From positions 1 through 10,579 of the forward strand of contig JALLBK010000616.1 in assembly GCA_036940085.1 (NCBI GenBank): DNA of 10,579 nt, written 5' to 3'. A model generated the notes under the pieces. The model did no database searches. It saw only the letters and a list, made by a program, of their open reading frames with translations, and had not been told where the DNA came from. Origin of the DNA: Discostella pseudostelligera (lineage: Eukaryota > Bacillariophyta > Thalassiosirophyceae > Thalassiosirales > Thalassiosiraceae). A program made the translations under genes and the position numbers. This document shows, in pieces, positions 1-7,894 of this stretch (the first letter of the stretch is position 1; each line of letters begins with the position of its first letter).

Positions 1-541
1 GATATTGATGGGTGTGGGAGGATTGGTTCAGTGTCGCTGTTGATACGGAATCCTTCCTCTTTCTCCTTTCTCTCTCTCTCTAGAGCTAGAGGGATATCTA
101 GCTCTCGCCCACAACACATTTAATTCCCCCAACCCCATGTAAGCATAAGCCATAAGCCATTCTGGGGAGGCTGGTTATTCACTCACGACGTCCACTATTT
201 TGACCATGGGCATTGGCGGAGGGGTTCGTCCTGCCAACTGCTGCCGGCATTCTATGCCGCCGTCTTCGAAAGAGTCGCAACTCTAGTATCTTGGAGAGGG
301 GGCGTAGATTTGGAAGATTCGATTCGGCCTTCCGACATTGCAAAGAATCCGACGGGGGGAAATAGATATCGTACTTGGATCTTTGGGACAAAATAATGGC
401 ATCAATGAAATTGTAACATCAGTCCCTCACCAAGGCCAAGGGGGTAGATAGATTGATACGGTGCACTCACCATAAAATATCTCAATTCAATCAAAAAAAA
501 CGACGACGACGACGACTTCGGTCACTGCTCCAAAATCAAAG
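1..541 (+). promoter_or_regulatory. Upstream region of the PhoD-like gene, no gene seen
   Basis: No convincing coding region. It has a pyrimidine-rich tract at 51-80 ending in a CT dinucleotide run, then a perfect 9-bp inverted repeat at 82-90 and 97-105 (AGAGCTAGA / TCTAGCTCT) with a 6-nt loop. A CATAAGC unit occurs twice in tandem near 143-158, and five CGA units lie at 501-516 after an A run, about 25 nt before the start codon. The region presumably contains the promoter and 5' UTR of the phosphatase gene. I could not identify a TATA box, and I found no exact GNATATNC phosphate-response site. A 70-codon minus-strand open frame at 179-391 has no recognisable protein character. Confidence 0.5.
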
Positions 542-2812
542 ATGAATGTGCCATTCATCGCACTACTTGCCTTCCTACCCTCCACATCAGCCCAAGATAG
601 CACCACGTCGACAACAACTTCGACTGCGGCGGCATCCACCAGCGAGGATGAGCTTCCCATCACCACATCGGATGTCTTCATCCAATCAGGCGAGGCGTCC
701 GAATCCAGCATCCACATTATGGCACGTTGCAATAATGAAGACGATTCCACTATGAAGCTTACGATTAGTGCCGGAGATGAGCTGGAGCAGGAAGTGGATG
801 TCACTGCTGATACTGATTACACCCACACTTTTGTTGTGGATGGTCTGTCAGCTGACACCTATTACACGTATTTGGTCGAATGCACCCCCACCAATGATGA
901 CACGAATGTGTTGAAAAGTGTGGAGGGTTTGTTCAAGACTGTACCGTCGGCAGATGTAGCACAGGCTGTGAGCTTTGTGTGGGTGTCCTGCTTGTCTGGA
1001 CAGGGATATGGTCGTAATCCTGACTTTGAGATAACCAATGCCGATGGAGAGACTGTGAAGGGTACGATTCTTATCAACTGCAATTCATGACATGAATTGG
1101 TATTGACGGTTCCATTGCAACGATGTCTCATTGTTTGTTATTGCACTCTAATCCTTCAGGTGGATACGTTGTGTTCGACACAATAGAGAAATTGGCACCC
1201 GACTTTGCCGTCTTCCAGGGTGACATGGTGTACGGGGATAATGCTATTCCCGCTGTCAAGGAGTATATGAATGGAACCGAGGTTATTGGTACATGGTACA
1301 ACAATCCGACAAAGGACTTTGTGGCGGTGACTCTTGATGACTACAGGTGAGACATATACTTCACTTTGCATTCAATGTCAATTGCATTGATCTTAAACTA
1401 ACCACTCAATCGTTTCATCGTCGTTTCACTTCAGAGCTAATTGGAAGTACAACCACGGAGACGAAAAAATGCAGAGCTTCCTATCCAAAGTTCCCATCTA
1501 CGTCCAATGGGACGATCATGAAGTCACGAACAACTGGTGGTCTGGCGAAGTCCTCGGGGAACCTCTCTACGCGAATGACACATTGGCCGATGATCTCGTG
1601 ACAGTATCTCTCCAAGCATTGATCGAACACAACCCCGTTAATGAAGAGATGGTGTATAGGTCGCAGAAGTTTGGACAGCATCTGGAGATTTTCTTCCCCG
1701 ACTTCCGCACATATCGTGGTCCCAATCCAGACAATATTAATCCAAGCTTGGTGGATATGATGGGTGAAGATCAGTTGAGCTGGTTGAAGGAAGGATTGTT
1801 GCAGAGTACGGCGACGTGGAAGCTTATTTCTGCTCACGGTATGTTAATAATGGACCTTGCATTATATCATACTTCGGCTCGTTGGTTGTCGTCTAATAGT
1901 TGTCTCTCTCTATCGTTTTAGATCCATTTGGCATTGTCACGGGAACCGGCCCCGACGACTTTGATTCCTTTGCGAACGAAGACCCTGCCATCTTGGGTCG
2001 AGAATTCGAGATGCAGGATTTCTTGTCCTACATTAGCGACAACAATATTGAGAATGTCGTTTCCATATCCTCTGATGTTCACTTTGCCGCGCATGTTTCC
2101 ATGTCACCTGAACGGGCCGGGGGTAACTTTACCAACTTTAAACCATTGGAGGAGTTTGTGATTGGGCCGATTCATGGTGGTGCGTTTGGTCCTAACTATA
2201 TGGATGCTAGTTTCGGTGCAGAGTACGTGTTCGGTGAGTGATAAAGTAGATTGTGTTTGATATATCCGGCAAATTGGTTTGGATGAGTCATTTACAACTG
2301 CTTTGAAATGTCTATTATTTGCTTGGTGCACAGAAAAGGGCCCATTGACGTTGGGATATGATCGTTGGGCGAATCTTGCTCCCGAGGTGGTTGAGCTTCA
2401 ATCCTTCGGTCATGCTTCAGTGTCTGAGGATGGAGAACTGACTATCAAGTTGATCAATATTGATGGCAATTTGTTGTACGAGAAGACGATGACCCCAGTT
2501 TCCAGTGATGGCACTTTCAGCGAAGAAGGATCTGCTACAATCAATAGCACCAGCTCTGGTGAAGTTACCACTGCAACTGACACTACAACTGAAAGCACCG
2601 CTAGCAGTTCTAGTGAAGGTTCCGCGACGACTAGCACTGTAATCGAGGATACTTCCACGACGAATAGCACTGTCTCCGAGGAAATTACTACCGGAAATTC
2701 TACGACCGCGTATTCTTCTGATAAGGGTGGTGTTTCATCTTCTGGTAGCGGTGCAATGATAAATGTGATGTCTTCCTGGTGGGCCATCGTCGTACTTTTC
2801 GTGCAATGGTGA
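542..2812 (+). CDS. phoD: Secreted PhoD-type alkaline phosphatase, probably GPI-anchored (5 exons)
   Basis: Metallophosphoesterase of the PhoD family, expected to hydrolyse phosphate esters outside the cell with iron/calcium at the active site. Exons are 542-1061, 1160-1346, 1435-1838, 1922-2233 and 2334-2812. The introns (98, 88, 83 and 100 nt) are all GT-AG and rejoin the frame exactly, giving 633 residues. Residues 1-18 form a signal peptide (MNVPFIALLAFLPSTSAQ), which supports this start. Residues about 40-135 are the beta-rich PhoD N-terminal domain. Catalytic-domain motifs are SC at 149-150 (the family uses this Cys as an iron ligand), FQGDMVYGD with D195 and Y198, WDDHEVTNN at 261-269, and SSDVHFA with D422 and H424. 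Residues 530-608 form a Ser/Thr-rich stalk with three NST glycosylation sites. The final 18 residues are mostly hydrophobic and end the protein, as in a GPI-attachment signal with an omega site near 609-615. Family call is strong; the anchor is inferred. Confidence 0.93.
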
Positions 2813-3180
2813 TTGGATGAACATTCTCATTTTCTGTATTATGTCATCATTTGATGAGCCTGTTGAATATGATTGTGAACCGATGTTGCAAACCTGATTT
2901 GAATGTGATTGTACAAATTAAATGTATTAGATACCACCTTTATTGATGTATCCTCTGCAACCGTGTCGATTATTGGATGTGTGTAAGACGACGGCCAATC
3001 CCACCGCCACCACCAACGCTTGAGCTGAAAAAGTCACCAAAAAAGTTTATGCCTACCGCCGACCTGTCAAATAGTTCAGTGAGAACGACCGGCCGGATAA
3101 TATCTTCCAACACGTTCTCTTTACATCAATATATAATTTAGCCGCACGTACAGTGTCTAGTTGCACCCTTTTGCACCATC
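2813..3180. other. Convergent intergenic spacer
   Basis: These 368 bases lie between the stop codons of the phosphatase (+) and the lectin-like gene (-), so they must hold both 3' UTRs and polyadenylation sites. I see no open frame of note. A canonical AATAAA is not evident on either strand; the plus strand has an AT-rich AAATTAAATG near 2915. A short direct repeat, TTGCACC twice, sits at about 3161-3177, just beyond the lectin-like stop codon. Confidence 0.6.
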
Positions 3181-4440
3181 TCAATAAGTAATCCAGTAAC
3201 TAGTGTCATGAATCCTCGTTAAATCGCATTGTTCCGGATATACCCTCTCAAACGATTTAGGGTGATGGTTCTGACTCACACAATGATCTGAATCTCCCTG
3301 TTGATGGAGCTCAAACTTTTCACCTTTCGTCATACCTACGAAGCTTTGATCGGAATCTCCTGTGCATGGCAAGAACCTCATGGGCGTGTCCCGGGTGTAG
3401 CCCAAAGCGGTCAAACACAGGGATGTGTCATATGCAGGACGGATGGTGTCCCCTACATATGTGAATAGTTGGCATACGGATGAATCACATTCATCAATGT
3501 AAACCATATCCCCCTCCACACAACCATCTCGGCATTCCATACACCACCAGAATTCGACGTGGGTCTCTTGCCAAAAGTATCCTTTCTCCCAATAGAGGCG
3601 AAGACGAAAGGCATCCACTTTTGGTTTTATTATCGGATGAGCTGTTGGTTCCATCGTTGGTGTAACAGGAGAAAGAGTGGGAATGTCCACCACACCATAT
3701 TGAATTGCGCCGTTCCAAATACGCGGACCGAATGTAGCCCTCTCAATCGGATATCTCTTCCCCACCCCTTCATAAATAATGATATCTGAGTTCGATTTGA
3801 ACTTTTTGCCCTCGGCGGTTCCCTTTTCGGCACGAAAGCTCGCTTGGTCGGTGGTAATGTAAATTCCCAGCATCTCCATACGTTGTACCAAGATGGGGTC
3901 GAACGAGCCCTCTGGTAGGAAAGTGAGTTTGTCGATTCCTCGGCCTTGAATGGTAACATCTGCTTGCAATGTCCATTTGGAGATATCCGTTTCACATCCC
4001 TTGTAGGTACCCTCTCGTGTGTATAGCTGCACCTTCATGTAATCTGACTCAACGGCAGTGTGGAAGCCAATGGAGGTTATCACAATGTTATCCTTGGCCT
4101 TTATGTCGAACATGCTCCCAGCATAGGTGACAGAACTTTGCATTGTTGTGTCGATTATCTTGCTGTCGTCCACTGGTGGCAAAGTCGGGCGAAGAATTGG
4201 TGTGTCGTTTCTTGTCGTCGATTCGAGGAACCTCGTCTTTTTGTCCATGAACCCGCGCAGCGAGGTCGTGCCATGTGATCGAATGATCTCCCCATGAGAG
4301 TCGTCTTGCTCGTCGGCCTCTGTCACGACTACTGCGTCTGCCTCCCAAGTCAAACTCTCTCCATGGGCCCGAGACAATGCAAGTGCCATTGTCAAGGCAC
4401 CTTTAGGAAGCACCATTCTCGTCCTCCGACGATGAATCAT
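3181..4440 (-). CDS. Secreted two-domain protein with ricin-B-like (beta-trefoil) lectin domain
   Basis: Intronless frame of 419 residues. The N-terminus (MIHRRRTRM, then a short hydrophobic stretch ending SRAHG at 22-26) reads as a signal peptide; Met9 (codon at 4416-4414) is an equally good start. Residues about 100-250 form a beta-rich domain of a kind I associate with diatom extracellular proteins, marked by VTYAGSMFDIKA, ITSIGFHTA and VQLYTREGTYKG. A Pro/Thr linker follows at 252-272. Residues about 276-419 look like a ricin-B-type beta-trefoil: RLYWEKGYFWQE, a cysteine cluster C300/C303/C307, then C318/C323, and the repeat LCLTALG...LPC...DQSF at 341-367. The usual QxW of this fold appears as QLF and QSF. 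A carbohydrate-binding role outside the cell or at its surface is inferred. There is no catalytic domain and nothing suggests a toxin. It runs tail-to-tail with the phosphatase gene. Confidence 0.8.
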   Translation of the reverse strand: MIHRRRTRMVLPKGALTMALALSRAHGESLTWEADAVVVTEADEQDDSHGEIIRSHGTTSLRGFMDKKTRFLESTTRNDTPILRPTLPPVDDSKIIDTTMQSSVTYAGSMFDIKAKDNIVITSIGFHTAVESDYMKVQLYTREGTYKGCETDISKWTLQADVTIQGRGIDKLTFLPEGSFDPILVQRMEMLGIYITTDQASFRAEKGTAEGKKFKSNSDIIIYEGVGKRYPIERATFGPRIWNGAIQYGVVDIPTLSPVTPTMEPTAHPIIKPKVDAFRLRLYWEKGYFWQETHVEFWWCMECRDGCVEGDMVYIDECDSSVCQLFTYVGDTIRPAYDTSLCLTALGYTRDTPMRFLPCTGDSDQSFVGMTKGEKFELHQQGDSDHCVSQNHHPKSFERVYPEQCDLTRIHDTSYWITY

Positions 4441-4605
4441 GATGAATTATGATAAGAAGATATGTATATGGATTTATGATGTCTCTAATACACTCCAAAC
4501 GAATAATGATCCGGTAGTTGAGAGGAGGAGTTGATCCTCAACCGCAACTAACTGCAAAGAAAGAGGTAGTACGCATTGAGTTTTCGGAGGCAAATCCAAT
4601 TCAAA

Positions 4606-4681
4606 CTGCACATACATGGGAATTGGTACAAACAGAATGAGCGAAACTGTGTACTTATTCCTATCACGTATGTATGTGCAG
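4606..4681. repeat. 76-nt imperfect hairpin (inverted repeat)
   Basis: A perfect 12-bp inverted repeat, CTGCACATACAT at 4606-4617 and ATGTATGTGCAG at 4670-4681, encloses further nested pairing: GGAAT 4619-4623 with ATTCC 4657-4661, GTACA 4626-4630 with TGTAC 4650-4654, and CAG 4633-4635 with CTG 4647-4649. With two G-U pairs this makes about 27 base pairs, one 7-nt bulge on the right arm, a 2-nt bulge on the left, and an 11-nt loop. It lies 166 nt upstream of the lectin-like start codon. It could be a structured RNA, a small-RNA precursor, a cruciform or binding site, or a tiny relic of a mobile element. I see no clear target-site duplication. Confidence 0.6.
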
Positions 4682-4768
4682 AAAATCTAGGAATCCATAC
4701 TTCTTTTTGGCGGGAGAGTTCAAGGCACAGAACGCCAACAAATGGGATGCTGCATGGAGTGTATCTTT

Positions 4769-4888
4769 ATGGAGAGAGGGCGAGAATTGGCGAGAATGGA
4801 GAATGAGAATCGAGCGAGAGCGGATGAGCAGTAGCAACTTTTTATTCGATCGAGAGAGAAGACTAGAGAGAGAGAGACGGAGAAAAAT
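4769..4888. repeat. GA-rich low-complexity tract
   Basis: The plus strand is strongly purine-biased, with GAGA runs at 4770-4829 and 4851-4888 that include six tandem AG units at 4865-4876. On the minus strand this is a CT-rich tract 330-450 nt upstream of the lectin-like start codon. The phosphatase gene also has a CT tract about 460 nt upstream in its coding orientation. It may be promoter-associated or simply a microsatellite. Confidence 0.7.
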
Positions 4889-5192
4889 ATCATATCCTAC
4901 CCGTCCTCATCATTCACCACTGCTGCCATCTCTGTCGCTGCCCACTGCCGCAAAGACATCATCATCAGCAGTCATCCTCACGACGCCTTACCATTACTTC
5001 CAACATTCTAGGCACCATCACCATCGACGCAAAAAGGAACAGCAATCAAAAACACACAGGCTTTTGAGAGAGATAATAGTGTGTTTAGACAACTTGCTCG
5101 TCAAATCGAAATGAATGCTTTCATATCTACCATGGATCGTACTATCGTATATCGGGGTGGGTCATAATGGACTAATTGTTTCGTCTCTCAAC

Positions 5193-7163
5193 TTATCGGG
5201 GTCTGCGTGTTGGTTTGCGCACCGTTGGTTTCAGGGTTGGTCTTTGAGTGGGTTTGGGTGTCAGGGGCGTCCCATCACAGTTTCCAATTGTCTTCGTTTC
5301 CGAAAAAGCAAACGATCCACCCGTGGCGGCAGAGACTCCACCCATGATCACTTCATACGAACCAATGCCCCAATTACAACAAATTCCATCACCAAAGCTG
5401 TCGGTAATGCTAAAGTCGTACGACCCAATTGGGACGCAATATTTGTTCGAATGCATTGTATTCCCGGATGTGTACACCGGGCCGTTAATGACGGTGCCTG
5501 ATCCGCACTTGTTGATGAGTGTCCACTTCGTTTCGTCAGGGTAATTGTCCGTCTTCAATTTCACCTCGACATTCACCCCAGGACATGGCGTGGGAGGGAT
5601 CGTTGGGGCCATGGTCGTGGGAGAAGGACTGGGGCAGCCGACAATATCATCGATGGTGGCAAGGGTTCGACCGAAAGGAAGTGGGACGGCATTATTAACA
5701 ATGGCATNATCATTTCAACGTATTAATGACAATATATCCAAGTCGACGAACCAAAACCACCACACACGTGTTGATCAACAAACAACAAAACTGCTGAACT
5801 TACGAGGAGTGGCCATACTCGTACCACTAATGGTATGAGTATCCGTGGTACCCGTACTCCAACTTGACGTAATGAAGCTTCCAGGAGCAAACACATCGAC
5901 ACAGACTCCCCAATTACTAAACGACGATCGGGCATCGTTACTGTCTGTCGAACCCACCGTAATGGCCAATGGTTCCGAGGCAGGCGAATAATTACAAGCA
6001 TCCTTATTGTCATTACCAGCGGCCACGACCATGACAACACCTTTATTGACAGCATTGGCCACGGCTTTATTTAGGGAGGAACTATATCCCCCACCTAAAC
6101 TCATGTTGGCAACGCATTTCATTCCGGGTGTGGAGCTGCATTTGTTGGCAACGTAGTCAATGCCAGCAATGACTCCAGTGGTGCTACCACTACCGGCATT
6201 GCTTAGTACCTTGACGGCACATAGTTTACAGTTGGTGGAGACACCGTAGGTGGCACCACAGGTTGTGCCGGCAACGTGGGTGCTGTAAGAATGTTGGAAA
6301 AAGGGATAGAAAGGAAAAGCATTGTGTGAGACAAGACGAGACACGATGCGAGGAAATCAGACGCGGGCCCTAAATGACAAATACTGAAGTAACCCAGTAT
6401 CAGTGCCGACAACAACAACTTACCCATGGCCATTCCCATCCGAGAAGGCAGGCTCACCATTAATGTACGAAACATGACAATTATCCGCACTCATTGAACT
6501 TTTCAATTCGTTGTGAGTATTCATGATGCCGGTATCGATAATGAAGACGGTGACGCCAGTGGCATCTTGTTTCGTCATTAAATTGTTAAGAGGAGGGGCG
6601 CATTGATCGATGCGATCGAGGCCCCAGGAGGTTGATGCGGTTGATACAGCTGCGGCGCTGACAGAAGTGACATCAAGCACGCCACCATCATTGATTGCAA
6701 AGAGACTTGATGGAGGAGTTTGAAGGGCATACATTATCTGATCGAACTCCACACTCTGTACAGATGGATTGTTGCTCAATGCCGTAAATGTCGCCTGGGC
6801 CGACACCTGAGCTCCCACGTTGGGCACACTAATCGAGCAACCATTCAAGACAGTGTTGTAGACACTCGTGACGGATCCGCCATGAGATTTGGCAAGAGCA
6901 TCGCATCGTTTCGAGGCAGCGATGGAATTGTCGTTGAAGGTGACGAGAAAGGTCTTGCTGGTGGCGTCCTGGAGATCGCGTTCATCGATGTCGTTGTTGG
7001 ACTTGCCACGAAGTTGCTGGCCTTCGCCCTCGATGTAGATGGCATGGGCGGTGGACGCTGCTACGACGACAGCGACGATGATGACGAGGGCAGGTGATAG
7101 AGGAAACTTCTTCGGGCTTCGGCGACGACGAGGGCCGGTGGCGGCGGAGGAAAGGTTCATCAT
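5193..7163 (-). CDS. Subtilisin/proteinase K-like secreted serine protease, one segment missing at a gap
   Basis: S8 family endopeptidase. Exon 1 is 7163-6424, intron 1 is 6423-6283 (141 nt, GTAAGT...CAG) and exon 2 is 6282-5804. A second donor (GTAAGT) starts at 5803. The last exon is readable from 5707 to the stop at 5193. After an Arg-rich start comes a signal peptide (hydrophobic core about 24-37). Residues 71-145 resemble an I9 inhibitor propeptide. The catalytic triad is D210 (FIIDTGI), H246 (GNGHGTHVAG) and S402 (GTSMATP), with oxyanion N337 (AAGN). The conserved HVAG helix expected after ATP is absent, and no acceptor AG lies between the donor region and the N at 5708. The last exon resumes in a plausible frame (AIVNNAVPLPFG), then a Pro/Thr linker, a Cys-rich domain (YPDETKWTL, DSFGDGICCNWG) and a basic tail of KPT/RPT units. 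Family call is certain; the complete protein cannot be assembled here. Confidence 0.9.
5708..5708. other. Ambiguous base, probably a collapsed assembly gap
   Basis: This is the only N in the window. It lies where the protease should have an intron 3' end followed by roughly 30 codons for the helix after the active-site Ser. Between the donor at 5803 and this N, the minus strand has no AG beyond the first 15 or so bases, so no normal acceptor is present. The N therefore probably stands for missing sequence of unknown length, not one uncertain base. Confidence 0.65.
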
Positions 7164-7894
7164 TGCGCGCTGGGAGAGTAGAGAGTTTGCAGCCTGTATC
7201 TAATGATGTTGTCGCTCTGATAATGATGTGCGATATGCTATTTGAGGAGAAGATCGGGTAATGAAAAAGAAAGCGCCCATCGACAATCGACAATCGACGT
7301 GCAGGATGTGTGAGTGCTGTGCAGTATGGTACGGATTTGTTGGTCACTGATGGTCATTCCAGCTGCTACTCCTACTATGTTTCTTTTGGCATCAAAATGA
7401 CCATATGAGGAATTGCTTCACTTACATACTTATCATAATTTAATTACCACTCGTAAGCTAAATTGCTCACAGGTGAAACTTCAACTTCCATCCTCTCCTC
7501 GGACATTGCTGGGACTGATAGGCTGTCTGCGTAAATAGGTGGCGAGTGCGAAGCCAGGTACAAAAGAACAGTATGGAACTTCTCTCGCACTGTGCTTCCA
7601 CGTGGCTTCAAATTCCACGTGGCTAAGCATCACTGAGAGCTGAATACCACGTGGCAGTAACGCTTCCACGTGGCTGGCCATCCATTTTCTCGAGCTTCCA
7701 CGTGGTTTCCGCAACCACCCTGTACGCACACTGCACACTCAATCACTCTCACTCAGCTCAAGGCTAATAACGAACAACCAATTGAACCATACAACAATGC
7801 TCAAATCTGAACTAATTATTGTGAACCTGCTAAAATAAATATTTACATCTCCTATTCAGTGTTGCAACGCAGAAGCTCGACCTTCATTTTTCTC
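7164..7894. other. Intergenic region between nitrite reductase 3' end and protease 5' end
   Basis: Both flanking genes run on the minus strand, so these 731 bases hold the nitrite reductase 3' UTR and the protease promoter. The main content is the CCACGTGG cluster listed separately. There is also a 9-bp inverted repeat (ATGGTCATT 7350-7358 with AATGACCAT 7396-7404) and a short tandem CGACAAT pair near 7280-7293. An 85-codon minus-strand frame at 7481-7738 spans the palindromes, and its amino-acid pattern merely echoes them, so I do not call it a gene. Confidence 0.6.
7598..7705. promoter_or_regulatory. Cluster of five CCACGTGG palindromes (G-box/E-box)
   Basis: Identical 8-bp palindromes lie at 7598-7605, 7615-7622, 7647-7654, 7666-7673 and 7698-7705. 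Start-to-start spacings are 17, 32, 19 and 32 bp, so every second copy is about 50 bp apart. Three copies share the longer context GCTTCCACGTGG. CACGTG is the core bound by bHLH factors and the G-box of bZIP factors. The cluster starts 435 bp upstream of the protease start codon and ends 190 bp beyond the nitrite reductase stop codon. A regulatory array for the protease is the simplest reading. An element in the nitrite reductase 3' region, or control of a distant gene, is possible. Confidence 0.7.

Larger units (their letters stand above)
4441..5192. other. Intergenic region upstream of the lectin-like gene
   Basis: This spacer separates the start of the lectin-like gene (-) from the stop codon of the protease (-). 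It contains the 76-nt hairpin and the GA-rich tract listed separately, plus ordinary sequence. A 146-codon plus-strand open frame (4674-5114) translates to Arg/Glu-rich then His/Lys/Arg-rich low-complexity sequence that follows the GA repeats, and I do not regard it as a gene. The lectin-like promoter and the protease 3' UTR must both be here, but I see no clear signal that defines either. Confidence 0.55.

Noticed and set aside
2410..2787. 125-codon minus-strand open frame
   Set aside because: It is antisense to the repetitive Ser/Thr stalk of the phosphatase; its Val/Ser-rich translation is a by-product of that bias. The same applies to 487-804.
4674..5114. 146-codon plus-strand open frame in the lectin/protease spacer
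   Set aside because: Its translation is low-complexity Arg/Glu then His/Lys/Arg sequence dictated by the GA repeats, with no domain-like pattern.
5194..5501. Plus-strand open frames opposite the protease C-terminal exon
   Set aside because: They are shadows of a well-supported minus-strand coding region with clear domain motifs.
5723..6055. Minus-strand frame ending HVCGGFGSSTWIYCH, slightly like the missing HVAG segment of the protease
   Set aside because: It is a different frame from the protease, no acceptor AG precedes the His codon, and the residues after HV do not fit the conserved helix.
7350..7404. 9-bp inverted repeat ATGGTCATT / AATGACCAT with a 37-nt spacer
   Set aside because: It is short, with a long spacer and no nested pairing, so it is within what chance could produce in a 731-bp region.
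7481..7738. 85-codon minus-strand frame across the CCACGTGG cluster
   Set aside because: The repeated SHVE and PRG residues simply translate the palindromes; there is no signal peptide or recognisable motif.
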